DNA from: Alphaproteobacteria bacterium | GTDB taxonomy: Bacteria; Pseudomonadota; Alphaproteobacteria; Rhodobacterales; Rhodobacteraceae | Assembly: GCA_030425185.1 (NCBI GenBank) | Contig: JAUIAU010000001.1 | Coordinates: forward strand, 1 to 64,000 | Length of the DNA stretch: 64,000 nucleotides | Direction of reading: 5' to 3' | Shown here: positions 43,438 to 53,127 of the stretch, piece by piece | Layout: each line of letters starts with the position of its first letter | How positions within the stretch are numbered: the first letter of the stretch is position 1 | Translations under genes and position numbers: made by a program | Notes under the pieces: model-generated | The model's database searches: none | Seen by the model: only the letters and a program-made list of their open reading frames with translations | What the model was told of the DNA's origin: nothing

Positions 43438-43962
43438 ATGTTCCCGTCCCGCCTTGCCCTTGCGGCGCTGATCTGCCTCGCACCCGCCGCGGCCTCCGCA
43501 CAGGCCGCCGCCGAGCGCGCCTTTGTCACGGCGCTGCTGAACCAGCTTCAGGACCGCTCCTTCGCGGAGAACCGCGAGTACTGCGGCTACATCGGCTTTG
43601 ACGGCAGCGGTCGCCTGACCTCCGGCCCGGTGGCGCGCGGCCAGATGGACAGCTGCGAGCCGCAGTGGCCCGACAACCTCGACGTGATCGCCTCGTTTCA
43701 CACCCATGCAGGGTTCGACCTCGAAGCCTACTCGGAAACCCCCTCCTCGACCGACATGGAGGGCGACGAGGCCGACGGCGTCGATGGCTGGGTCGCCACG
43801 CCCGGCGGGCGGCTCTGGTACATCGATTCGACCGACATGGTGACCTCGCAGATCTGCGGAATCGGCTGCCTGAAGCGCGACCCGAAGTTCCGCCCCGGCG
43901 TCCACGGCGAGATCCGCCAGTCCTACACCTACAACGAGCTCCTGCGCCTCGAAGGCAACTGA
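43438..43962 (+). CDS. Exported DUF4329 protein B, JAMM-like paralogue
   Basis: A 174-residue paralogue of the preceding protein, with its own signal peptide (about 1-20, ending ASA) and GGAGG 9 bp before the ATG. The same elements are conserved in place: E47-Y-C-G, H88-T-H90, S103-S-T-D106, Cys73, Cys140 and Cys144. GWVATPGGRLW and SYTYNELLRL are also shared. The two diverge elsewhere, so this is an old duplication, not an assembly artefact. Mature proteins are expected in the periplasm. Confidence 0.8.
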   Translation: MFPSRLALAALICLAPAAASAQAAAERAFVTALLNQLQDRSFAENREYCGYIGFDGSGRLTSGPVARGQMDSCEPQWPDNLDVIASFHTHAGFDLEAYSETPSSTDMEGDEADGVDGWVATPGGRLWYIDSTDMVTSQICGIGCLKRDPKFRPGVHGEIRQSYTYNELLRLEGN

Positions 43963-43969
43963 GCTCGGC

Positions 43970-44620
43970 TCACTTCCGCCCGGTGCGGCGCCCGATCCAG
44001 GCCCAGAACCGCTCCTTCAGCGAATCGGCCTGCCGGTCGGCGTGGTCGATGGCGATCGTTATGTCGTCCACGATCGGCTCGATCCGGCGTTCCTTGAACC
44101 GGTCCCACAGCCGCCAGAGCCACAGCACGAAGCCCGCCAGCACCGTCAGGAAGATGATGTTGAACCACGGGATCAGGCGCACGTCGGGGCTGTCGACAGG
44201 CCGCACCGCGACCGCGTTCGGAAAGGCCGACAAGAACTCGGTGCGCCAGCCGTAATGGGTCATCACCACCCATTGCGGGTTGGCCTGCGTGCTGACCAGG
44301 TCGGCCGCCTCGGTCTGCAGGTTCGAGCTGTCCAGCTTGAAGTAGGGCGGCCAGCCCCAGCCGGTATCCTCGTTCCGGTAGACCATCACGTCGCCGTTCG
44401 GACGCACGGTGTTGATGAAGCGCACGTCGCGGCTGGACCCGGCCGTGGTGGCGTTGCCGGTGTCGGGCGCGGCCCAGAAGATCGAGTTCTCGCCGAAGTC
44501 GATCCGCCGGATCTCGGTCTCGACGATCCGCACGATGTCGCGTTGCGGCAGGGTGTAATGGAAGAAGCCGAAGACCAGCAGCGCCAGCACGATCCGGATG
44601 GCCCAAACGACGTAACGCAT
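43970..44620 (-). CDS. DUF1523 family membrane protein
   Basis: A 216-residue protein with an N-terminal membrane segment (about residues 3-22), a soluble middle part with GENSIFWAAPDTGNATT and FYLNDSS-like YFKLDSSNLQ, and a second membrane segment at about 148-168 followed by a charged tail. This is the DUF1523 family of Rhodobacterales; no function is known. The ATG at 44620 follows the stop of a small membrane-protein gene by 11 bp; both are transcribed leftward. Confidence 0.82.
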   Translation of the reverse strand: MRYVVWAIRIVLALLVFGFFHYTLPQRDIVRIVETEIRRIDFGENSIFWAAPDTGNATTAGSSRDVRFINTVRPNGDVMVYRNEDTGWGWPPYFKLDSSNLQTEAADLVSTQANPQWVVMTHYGWRTEFLSAFPNAVAVRPVDSPDVRLIPWFNIIFLTVLAGFVLWLWRLWDRFKERRIEPIVDDITIAIDHADRQADSLKERFWAWIGRRTGRK

Positions 44621-44631
44621 CGGCGCCCTCC

Positions 44632-44901
44632 TCAGGCGAAATTCACGAAATAGACCAGCAGCGCGATCACCGTCAGCGGCAGCACGTAGACCGCCCAGAT
44701 CAGCTTGCGCCGGATCGAGCGTTCGTACTCGCGCATCTCGCGCTCGTAATAGGTGTCCCAGTCGATTCGCCGGCCCGGCAGCGCCTCCCACTCGGCACGC
44801 GCCCGGCGCTCGGCCGCGTTGCGCTGCGCCCAGCTCATCAGCAGGAACACCGCCGTCTGCACCAGCAGGACGAGGATGAACAGGCGCAGGACACCGATCA
44901 T
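44632..44901 (-). CDS. Small membrane protein
   Basis: An 89-residue protein with two hydrophobic helices (about residues 2-22 and 68-87) and a charged segment between (AERRARAEWEALPGRRIDWDTYYEREMREYERSI). It has no recognised family. Its location directly ahead of the DUF1523 gene, with the same orientation, suggests one operon. Confidence 0.65.
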   Translation of the reverse strand: MIGVLRLFILVLLVQTAVFLLMSWAQRNAAERRARAEWEALPGRRIDWDTYYEREMREYERSIRRKLIWAVYVLPLTVIALLVYFVNFA

Positions 44902-45049
44902 GGGCAGTCTCCGGTCAGGCGCGGGGCGATGGACACCGCGCACAAAGCCCGCGCGCGGCTGCCCCTGTCAACCGACATAAGGTGCCCGGACCGCTTATGG
45001 AATGCCGCGGGGACTTGAGCCGCCCCGCGCGCCCGCCTACCGTCGCGGC

Positions 45050-46324
45050 ATGTCGGATGCCCCCCTCCTCGAAGCGATCGCCGCCCGCCGGGACGACCTC
45101 GTGTCGCTGACCCGGGCCCTCATCCGCATACCCACGCTGAACCCGCCCGGGCGGAACTATCACGAGATCTGCGCCTTTCTCGAAGCCCGCCTGTCGGCCA
45201 AAGGGTTCCGGACCGAGATGATCCGCGCAACCGGGGCCCCCGCCGACAGCGACCGCTACCCGCGCTGGAACCTCGTCGCCCGGCGCGAGGGCACGCGGCC
45301 CGGCGACTGCGTCCACTTCAACAGCCATCACGACGTGGTCGAGGTCGGCCACGGCTGGACCACCGACCCGTTCGGCGGCGAGGTGAAGGACGGCCGCGTC
45401 TACGGCCGCGGCGCCTGCGACATGAAGGGCGGGCTGGCGGCCAGCATCATCGCAGCCGAGGCCTTTCTCGACACCCACCCCGACTTCGCCGGGGCGGTCG
45501 AGATCAGCGCGACCGCGGACGAGGAGTCGGGCGGCTACGGCGGCGTCGCCTACCTGGCGCAGCACGGCTACTTCGACCCCGCGCGCGTGCAGCACGTGAT
45601 TATCCCCGAACCGCTGAACAAGGACCGCATCTGCCTCGGCCATCGCGGGGTCTGGTGGGCCGAGATCGAGACCAAGGGGCGAATCGCCCACGGGTCCATG
45701 CCGTTCCTCGGCGACAGCGCGATCCGCCACATGGGCGCGGTGCTGCACGAGATCGAGACGGTGCTCTATCCCTACCTCGCCACCAAGCGCACCGAGATGC
45801 CCGTCGTCCCCGAGGGCGCGCGCCAGTCCACCCTGAACATCAACTCCATCCACGGCGGCGAGCCCGAACAGGACGAGGGGTACACCGGCCTGCCCGCGCC
45901 CTGCGTCGCGGACCGGTGCCGGATCGTGCTCGACCGACGGTTCCTGATCGAGGAAGACCTCTCCGAGGTGAAGGACGAGATCCGCCGCCTGCTGGAAAAG
46001 GTCCGCGCCGAGCGCCCCGGCTTCGACTACGAGATCCGCGAGCTGTTCGAGGTCGTCCCGACGATGACCGACCGCGACGCGCCCGTGGTGCGCTCGACCG
46101 CCGCCGCCATCGAACGGGTGCTCGCGCGCCAGCCCGACTACGTCGTCAGCCCCGGCACCTATGACCAGAAGCACATCGACCGGATCGGGCGGCTGAAGAA
46201 CTGTATCGCCTACGGGCCGGGCATCCTCGACCTGGCGCACCAGCCCGACGAATGGGTCGGCATCGACGACATGGTCGACAGCGCGGGCGTCATGGCGCTG
46301 GTGCTGAAGGACCTGCTGGCCTGA
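45050..46324 (+). CDS. M20 family deacetylase (ArgE/DapE-like)
   Basis: A 424-residue zinc hydrolase. Seen: FNSHHDVVEVGHGWTTDPF (first zinc His), GRGACDMKGGLAA (bridging Asp), SATADEESGGYGG (Glu-Glu) and the late His in AYGPGILDLAHQPDE. The central dimerisation domain begins with GHRGVWWAEIETKGRIAHGSMP. It is of the acetylornithine deacetylase/succinyl-diaminopimelate desuccinylase-like group, probably a catabolic amino acid deacylase. Substrate unknown. It stands apart from other metabolic genes. Confidence 0.88.
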   Translation: MSDAPLLEAIAARRDDLVSLTRALIRIPTLNPPGRNYHEICAFLEARLSAKGFRTEMIRATGAPADSDRYPRWNLVARREGTRPGDCVHFNSHHDVVEVGHGWTTDPFGGEVKDGRVYGRGACDMKGGLAASIIAAEAFLDTHPDFAGAVEISATADEESGGYGGVAYLAQHGYFDPARVQHVIIPEPLNKDRICLGHRGVWWAEIETKGRIAHGSMPFLGDSAIRHMGAVLHEIETVLYPYLATKRTEMPVVPEGARQSTLNINSIHGGEPEQDEGYTGLPAPCVADRCRIVLDRRFLIEEDLSEVKDEIRRLLEKVRAERPGFDYEIRELFEVVPTMTDRDAPVVRSTAAAIERVLARQPDYVVSPGTYDQKHIDRIGRLKNCIAYGPGILDLAHQPDEWVGIDDMVDSAGVMALVLKDLLA

Positions 46325-46365
46325 TGCCCCGCCGGGGGCCGGCCCGTCTCAGACGACGAAGCCGC

Positions 46366-46569
46366 TCAGACGACGAAACCCATGTGCTCGAGACAGCGCT
46401 GCGCCAACTCGCGCGCCTCGGCAGCCCCGTTCAGGATGTCGGCATTCAGTTGCTTCACCAAGCGGCTCATCTCGCCCTGACGCAACAGCGCGCGCACCGT
46501 TTCGGCGGCCTGTTCGCGGTCCATCGCGAGGATGTCTTCGGGTCGCGGCAGCGTGCTGACCATAGACAT
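46366..46569 (-). CDS. Small hypothetical protein
   Basis: A 67-residue cytoplasmic protein (PRPEDILAMDREQAAETVRAL, QLNADILNGAAEARELAQRCLEHMGFVV), predicted helical. Its C-terminal coding end and stop (TCAGACGACGAA on the plus strand) are duplicated in tandem at 46349-46382. Short but with a clear helical, charged pattern that fits a real gene. I recognise no family. Confidence 0.55.
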   Translation of the reverse strand: MSMVSTLPRPEDILAMDREQAAETVRALLRQGEMSRLVKQLNADILNGAAEARELAQRCLEHMGFVV

Positions 46570-46758
46570 GTTCCCCTGTCTGTCGGTGTTGTCCGTCCAG
46601 CGTTAACGGCAAAACAGATGTCAGGCAAACACCGATTTGCCGCAGTGCCGCATCGCAGCACGAGCGCTGAAAGACACACGCAATCGGCAGTTGCCGCAGG
46701 ACCCCGCCCCCGCCTAACCTGTCAGGGAGTCACCACGCCCCAGGGAGGAGGCCAGCCC

Positions 46759-48231
46759 ATGCTCACCCGCCTGACATCCGCCGCCGCCGTGCTCGCGCTT
46801 TGCGCGGGCGGCGCGTTTGCCCAGCAGACCGACATCACCATCGGGATGGTGCTGGAACCGCCGAACCTCGACCCGACCGGGGGCGCCGCCGCCGCCATCG
46901 ACGAGGTGGTCTATGCCAACCTGTTCGAGGGCCTTACCCGCTTTGCCCCCGACGGCTCGGTGATCCCGGCTCTCGCCGAAAGCTGGACGATCTCCGACGA
47001 CGGGCTGACCTATACCTTCAAGCTGCATGACGGCGTGACCTTCCACGACGGCACCACGATGGACGCCGAGGACGTGAAGTTCTCGCTCGACCGCGCACGC
47101 GCCGCCGACTCGACCAACGCCCAGAAAGCGCTCTTCGCCGGGATCACCGACGTCACCGTGATCGATCCGCTGACCGTGCAGGTCACCCTCGGGGCCCCGA
47201 ACGGCGCGTTCCTCTTCAACATGGCCTGGGGCGATGCCGTGATCGTCGCGCCCGAAAGCGTCGCGCAGGCCGCGACCGCCCCGATCGGCACCGGTCCCTT
47301 CAAGTTCCAAGACTGGGTGCAGGGCGACCGCGTCGAGCTTGTCGCCTACGAGAACTACTGGGGCGAGAAGCCCGCCCTGACCGAGGCGACCTTCAAGTTC
47401 ATCCAGGACCCGACCGCCGCCTTCGGGGCGATGATGGCGGGCGACGTCGACGCCTTCCCGAACTTCCCCGCGCCCGAGACCCTGTCCCAGTTCGACGCCG
47501 ACCCGCGCTTCTCAGTGATCGTGGGCTCGACCGAGGGCGAGACCATCCTCGCCATGAACAACAAGGCACCGCTCCTGTCCGACAAGCGCGTGCGCGAGGC
47601 GATCTCGCACGCGATCAACCGCCAGGACATCATCGACGGCGCGATGTTCGGCTTCGGCACGCCGATCGGCACCCACTTCGCCCCGCACAACCCCGACTAC
47701 GTCGACCTGACCGCGCAGTCGGCCTATGACCCGGACAAGGCGAAGGCCCTGCTGGCCGAGGCCGGGGCCGAGGGCGCGACCCTGCGCTTGGCCCTGCCCC
47801 CGCCCTCTTACGCGCGGCGCGGCGGCGAGATCATCGCGGCCCAGTTGCGCGATGTCGGCCTGACCGTCGAGATCACCCCGCTGGAATGGCCGCAGTGGCT
47901 GGAGCAGGTGTTCCGCGGCAAGGACTTCGACCTGACCATCGTCAGCCACACCGAGCCCGCGGACATCAACATCTACGCGCGGCCCGACTACTACTTCCAG
48001 TACGACAACGCCGACTTCCGCGCGCTGATCGACGAGCTGACCCTGACCACCGACCCGGCCAAGCGCACCGAGCTGAACCAGCAGGCCCAGCGCATGATCG
48101 CGGACGACTACGTCAACGGCTACCTGTTCCAGCTCGCCAAGACCGGTGTCGCGAATGCCAACATCGAGGGGATGTGGGAGAACTCGCCGACGCAGGCGAA
48201 TGACCTGACCGGCGTGCGCTGGACGAACTGA
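46759..48231 (+). CDS. Peptide/nickel-type ABC transporter substrate-binding protein (family 5)
   Basis: A 490-residue periplasmic protein with signal peptide (MLTRLTSAAAVLALCAGGAFA, cleavage about 21). The family-5 signature is seen in ESWTISDDGLTYTFKLHDGVTFHDGTTMDAEDVKFSLDRA. Ligands range from di- and oligopeptides to opines, glutathione and guanidino compounds. GGAGGAG lies 8 bp before the ATG. It ends in a strong terminator, so it is transcribed alone; the permeases and ATPase follow only after the creatinase gene on the opposite strand. Confidence 0.93.
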   Translation: MLTRLTSAAAVLALCAGGAFAQQTDITIGMVLEPPNLDPTGGAAAAIDEVVYANLFEGLTRFAPDGSVIPALAESWTISDDGLTYTFKLHDGVTFHDGTTMDAEDVKFSLDRARAADSTNAQKALFAGITDVTVIDPLTVQVTLGAPNGAFLFNMAWGDAVIVAPESVAQAATAPIGTGPFKFQDWVQGDRVELVAYENYWGEKPALTEATFKFIQDPTAAFGAMMAGDVDAFPNFPAPETLSQFDADPRFSVIVGSTEGETILAMNNKAPLLSDKRVREAISHAINRQDIIDGAMFGFGTPIGTHFAPHNPDYVDLTAQSAYDPDKAKALLAEAGAEGATLRLALPPPSYARRGGEIIAAQLRDVGLTVEITPLEWPQWLEQVFRGKDFDLTIVSHTEPADINIYARPDYYFQYDNADFRALIDELTLTTDPAKRTELNQQAQRMIADDYVNGYLFQLAKTGVANANIEGMWENSPTQANDLTGVRWTN

Positions 48232-48253
48232 CCCGGACCCGATCCGAACGAGA

Positions 48254-48283
48254 GGGGCGCGACCGCAGGGCCGCGCCCCTTTT
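48254..48283 (+). terminator. Rho-independent terminator after the substrate-binding protein
   Basis: GGGGCGCG and CGCGCCCC form an 8-bp stem around a 10-base loop, followed by TTTT. It lies between the convergent binding-protein and creatinase genes and may serve the plus strand only. Confidence 0.75.
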
Positions 48284-48292
48284 CCGTGCGCC

Positions 48293-49498
48293 TCAGCCGA
48301 CCACGTTGAACCCCGGCCCGTAGGGATAGCCGGTGATGTTCTCGGCACCGTCCTCGGTCAGGATGAGGATGTCGTGCTCGCGGTAGCCGCCCGCGCCGGG
48401 CTGCCCCTCGGGGATCGTCAGCATCGGCTCCATACTGATCACCATGCCCGGCTCCAACACGGTGTCGATGTCCTCGCGCAGTTCCAGCCCGGCCTCGCGC
48501 CCGTAGTAATGGCTGAGCACCCCGAAGGAATGTCCGTAGCCGAAGCTGCGGTACTGCAGCAGGTCTCGCTCGGCGAAGAAGGCGTTGACGCCCTCGGTGA
48601 CCTCGGCGCAGGTCGCGCCCGGCTTCAGGAGCGACATGCCCAGCTCGTGTGCGGCCACGTTGGCCTCCCAGACCGCCAGGGTTGCGGGATCGACCTCGGC
48701 CACGAACAGCGTCCGCTCCAGCGCGGTGTAATAGCCCGAGATCATCGGGAACGTGTTCAGCGACAGGATATCGCCGCGCGTCAGCACCCGGCCCGTGACC
48801 GGGTTGTGCGCCCCGTCCGTGTTGATCCCCGACTGGAACCAGACCCAGGTATCGCGGTACTCCGCGTCGGGAAACCGGCGGGCGATTTCCAGCTCCATCG
48901 CGTCGCGCCCGGCCATCGCCACGTCGATCTCGCGCACGCCTTCCCGGATCGTGTCGCGGATCGCGTAGCCGCCCACGTCGGCCACCGCCGCACCCGCCCG
49001 GATCAGCTCGATCTCGGCCGGCGACTTGACCATCCGCTGCCGCATCGTCGCGGCGCTCAGGTCCACGAGCCGCCCCGGCTGCAGCGCCTCGCGCAACTCG
49101 GTGCGGGCCTTCACCGTCAGGTGGTCGGCCTCGTAGCCCAGCACCGCCGACAACCCGGTGACCGAGCGCACCGCCCGCCAGAAGTTGCCGCGCTGCCAGT
49201 CGGTGTAGGTCAGCGCCTCGCCGTGACAGCGCCGCCACGGCTGCCCGGCGTCGATCCCGGCCCCGATGACGACGCTGGTCGCGGGCGTCACCACGAGGCC
49301 GTAGGACCGCCCGAAGCTGCAATAGAGAAACCCCGAGTAATAGGCGATGTTGTGCATCGAGGTCAGCACGACGGCCTCGCAGCCGGTCGCGGCCATCGTG
49401 CTGCGCAACCCGGCGAGCCGGGCTTCGTATTCGTCCGCCGCGAACGGCAGCGGGGCCTTTTCCCCGTTCGGAAAGGCATGGAATTCGGGACGCTGCAT
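48293..49498 (-). CDS. Creatinase (creatine amidinohydrolase)
   Basis: A 401-residue pita-bread enzyme that hydrolyses creatine to sarcosine and urea. Residues match Pseudomonas putida creatinase: FLYCSFGR with Phe62 and Arg64, GINTDGAHNPVT with the catalytic His231 (232 in P. putida), Arg334 and Glu357 (335 and 358), and long identical stretches such as SHYYGREAGLELREDIDTVLEPGMV. The metal ligands of M24 aminopeptidases are missing (GDILSLN and ALERTLF replace the Asp pair), and it does not match DddP. AAGGAGG lies 7 bp before the ATG at 49498. Sarcosine and urea enzymes are not in this window. Confidence 0.93.
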   Translation of the reverse strand: MQRPEFHAFPNGEKAPLPFAADEYEARLAGLRSTMAATGCEAVVLTSMHNIAYYSGFLYCSFGRSYGLVVTPATSVVIGAGIDAGQPWRRCHGEALTYTDWQRGNFWRAVRSVTGLSAVLGYEADHLTVKARTELREALQPGRLVDLSAATMRQRMVKSPAEIELIRAGAAVADVGGYAIRDTIREGVREIDVAMAGRDAMELEIARRFPDAEYRDTWVWFQSGINTDGAHNPVTGRVLTRGDILSLNTFPMISGYYTALERTLFVAEVDPATLAVWEANVAAHELGMSLLKPGATCAEVTEGVNAFFAERDLLQYRSFGYGHSFGVLSHYYGREAGLELREDIDTVLEPGMVISMEPMLTIPEGQPGAGGYREHDILILTEDGAENITGYPYGPGFNVVG

Positions 49499-49668
49499 CT
49501 GCGGTCCTCCTTCGCTCGAAGCGTCCCGGCGTACAGGACCCAAGAGAAGACGCGGAGGTCCGCGGGCCCGACGCCATCGGACCGCCGACAGGAAACCCCG
49601 GGACGCGGCGCGGGGCAACCCCGGGGGGACGCAAAGGTTGCGATCCGCTGAATCCGGCGCGCGGTCGC

Positions 49669-49723
49669 ACCGACGTCATACCGACGTGAAACCGACGCGG
49701 AACCGACGCCGCACCGACGCCGC
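49669..49723. repeat. Second helically phased 11-bp repeat array
   Basis: ACCGACG recurs at 49669, 49680, 49691, 49702 and 49713, exactly 11 bp apart. It lies in the 280-bp spacer between the divergent creatinase and permease genes, where a promoter must lie. Nothing else recognisable is in the spacer. See the array at 15420. Confidence 0.8.
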
Positions 49724-49778
49724 TGCAGGCACCATCGTGGCGCTGGACCCGGCCCCGGCCCGCGCCTAGGCTCGCGCC

Positions 49779-50722
<944 letters not shown>

Positions 50723-50726
<4 letters not shown>

Positions 50727-51538
50727 GGCGCAACCTCGTCCTCGGCGGCACGCTGACCGCGCTCTTTGCCCTGCTGGCACTCCTGTCCTTCGTCTGGACC
50801 CCGCATGACGTCACCGCGCTGGACATCGGCGGCAAGCTCGCCCCGTCGAGCGCCGAGCACTGGCTCGGGACCGACCATTTCGGCCGCGACATGGCCAGCA
50901 TGCTGATGGTCGGCGCGCGCATCTCGATCGCCGTCGCGCTGGCCGCCGTCGGCTTCGGCATGGCCCTCGGCGTGCCGCTGGGCCTGCTGGCCGCGGCGCG
51001 GCGCGGCGGCCTGGTGGACGAGGTGGTGATGCGCGGCAACGACCTTGTCTTCGCCTTCCCGAGCCTCGTGATCGCCATCCTGATCACCGCCGTCTTCGGC
51101 CCCTCGGTCTGGAACGCCATCCTCGCCATCGGCATCTTCAACACGCCGGTCTTCGCGCGGGTCACGCGCGGCGCGGCGCTCAGCCTGTGGACGCTGGACT
51201 ACATCCTCGCCGCGCGGGTGGCGGGCAAGGGAATGCTCCGGATCAGCGCCGAGCACATCCTGCCCAACATCGCCAACCTGCTGGTGGTCCAGGCGACGAT
51301 CCAGTTCGCGGTCGGCATCATCATCGAGGCGGGCCTGTCCTATGTCGGCCTGGGCGCGCAGCCGCCGACGCCGAGCTGGGGCCGGATGCTGGCCGAAAGC
51401 CAGACGATGATCTCCTTCGCGCCGACGCTGGCGCTCTATCCCGGCCTCGCCATCGTGACGATGGTGCTGGGGCTGAACCTGCTGGGCGACGGGCTGCGCG
51501 ACGCGCTCGACCCCCGCATGCAGCGGGTGCGGGCATGA
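50723..51538 (+). CDS. ABC transporter permease (DppC-like)
   Basis: A 271-residue membrane protein with N-terminal WLGTDHFGRDMASMLMVGARIS and the EAA loop YILAARVAGKGMLRISAEHILPNIANLL. It is the second permease half. It ends overlapping the fused ATPase gene by 4 bp, so the three genes are coupled. Confidence 0.95.
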
Positions 51539-53127
51539 TCGAGCTCGACCGCCTGTCCGTGGACATCCGCGGCACCCCGATCCTGCGCGACGTCTCGCTG
51601 TCGCTGGCGGCAGGCGAGGTCTTCGGTCTCGTCGGCGAAAGCGGCTCCGGCAAGTCGATGACGGCGCTCGCGCTGATGGGACTGCTGCCGAAGGGTGCAC
51701 GGGCGACCGGCGCGATCCGTCTCGACGGCGAGGACCTGCTGGGCCTGAGCGAGCGGCAGATGTGCGACCGGCGCGGGCGCGTGCTGGGCATGATCTTCCA
51801 GGAGCCTATGACGGCCCTGAACCCGGTGCAGACCATCGGCGACCAGGTGGCCGAGACCCTACTGATCCACGGTCGCGCAGGGCGGGCCGAGGCCCGCGAC
51901 GCCGCCCGCCGCATGCTGGACCGGGTCGGCCTGACCGCCGACCGCTTCCCGCTGACCCGCTATCCGCACGAACTCAGCGGCGGGCAGCGCCAGCGGGTCT
52001 GCATCGCGCTGGTCATCGCTCTGCGGCCGCGCCTGCTGATCGCGGACGAGCCGACCACCGCGCTCGACGTGACGACGCAGGCGGGCATCCTCGACCTGCT
52101 GGGGCGGCTGGTCCGGGAGGAGGGCATGGCCCTGATGCTGATCACCCATGACCTCGCGGTGACCGCGCGCATCGCGGACCGGGTCGCGGTGATGGAAAAG
52201 GGCCGGATCGTCGAGACCGCCCCGACCGAGACGCTGTTCCGCCAGCGTCGCCACCCCTACACCCGCGCGCTCTTCGGGGCCTCGACGCACCAGCCGGACC
52301 GCATGCCTGCGACCGGTGACGCGCCCTTGCTCAGTGTCGAGGGTGTCGTGCGCGACTACCGCCTGCCGCGCCGGACCGTGCTGGGACCGACCCCGATGTT
52401 CCGGGCCGTGAACGGGGTCAGCTTCACGCTGAGACAGGGCGAGAGCCTCGGCCTCGTGGGCGAGTCGGGGTGCGGCAAGTCCACCCTGACCCGTGCCATC
52501 CTCGGACTGGAGCCGGTGCAGGCCGGGCGGATCACGCTGGGCGGTCAGACCATCTCGCCCGCGATGCCGAACGCGATGCGGGCGCGGATGCAGGTGGTGT
52601 TCCAGGATCCCTACGGCAGCTTCAACCCGCGCCACAAGGTCGAACGCCTGATCGCCGAGCCGTTCCACCTGACCGGGCGTCCCGCCGATGCCGGGAAACG
52701 GATCGACGCCGCGCTGCGCGAAGTGGGCCTCAGCCCCGACGACCGGCACAAGTATCCGCACGAGTTCTCCGGCGGGCAGCGCCAGCGCATCGCCATCGCC
52801 CGCGCGCTGATCACGCGGCCCTCGCTGATCCTGCTGGACGAGGCGGTCAGCGCGCTCGACGTGCGGGTGCGGGCGCAGGTGCTGGACCTGCTCGCGGACC
52901 TGCAGGCGCGGCACGGGCTCAGTTACCTGTTCGTCAGCCATGACCTGAGCGTGGTGCGCCGGATCACCGACCGAGTGATGGTGATGAATGCGGGCGAGAT
53001 CGTCGAGGCGGGCGAGACCGCGCAGGTCTTCCGCGCGCCGACCCATCCCTATACCAAGAGCCTGATCGCGGCGGCGCCGACGATCCCGGAAGCGTGGCGC
53101 GAGGAGGAGACTGCCGATGCTGGATGA
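51535..53127 (+). CDS. Fused double ABC ATPase (DppD-DppF-like)
   Basis: A 530-residue protein with two complete nucleotide-binding domains. First: Walker A GESGSGKS, signature LSGGQRQR, Walker B RLLIADEP. Second: Walker A GESGCGKS, signature FSGGQRQR and Walker B LILLDEAVSALD, each followed by its H-loop (ITHD and VSHD). In the common set DppD and DppF are separate; here they are one polypeptide, which fixes a 1:1 ratio. It overlaps the next gene by 11 bp. Confidence 0.95.
   Translation: MIELDRLSVDIRGTPILRDVSLSLAAGEVFGLVGESGSGKSMTALALMGLLPKGARATGAIRLDGEDLLGLSERQMCDRRGRVLGMIFQEPMTALNPVQTIGDQVAETLLIHGRAGRAEARDAARRMLDRVGLTADRFPLTRYPHELSGGQRQRVCIALVIALRPRLLIADEPTTALDVTTQAGILDLLGRLVREEGMALMLITHDLAVTARIADRVAVMEKGRIVETAPTETLFRQRRHPYTRALFGASTHQPDRMPATGDAPLLSVEGVVRDYRLPRRTVLGPTPMFRAVNGVSFTLRQGESLGLVGESGCGKSTLTRAILGLEPVQAGRITLGGQTISPAMPNAMRARMQVVFQDPYGSFNPRHKVERLIAEPFHLTGRPADAGKRIDAALREVGLSPDDRHKYPHEFSGGQRQRIAIARALITRPSLILLDEAVSALDVRVRAQVLDLLADLQARHGLSYLFVSHDLSVVRRITDRVMVMNAGEIVEAGETAQVFRAPTHPYTKSLIAAAPTIPEAWREEETADAG

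Noticed and set aside
46607-46642. CGGCAAA...TTTGCCG inverted repeat before the substrate-binding protein gene
   Set aside because: The arms are 7 bp with a 22-bp gap, which is too weak alone to claim an operator.
48293-49498. DMSP lyase DddP or Xaa-Pro aminopeptidase instead of creatinase
   Set aside because: The metal ligands of M24 peptidases are absent and the key residues and long stretches match creatinase, not DddP.
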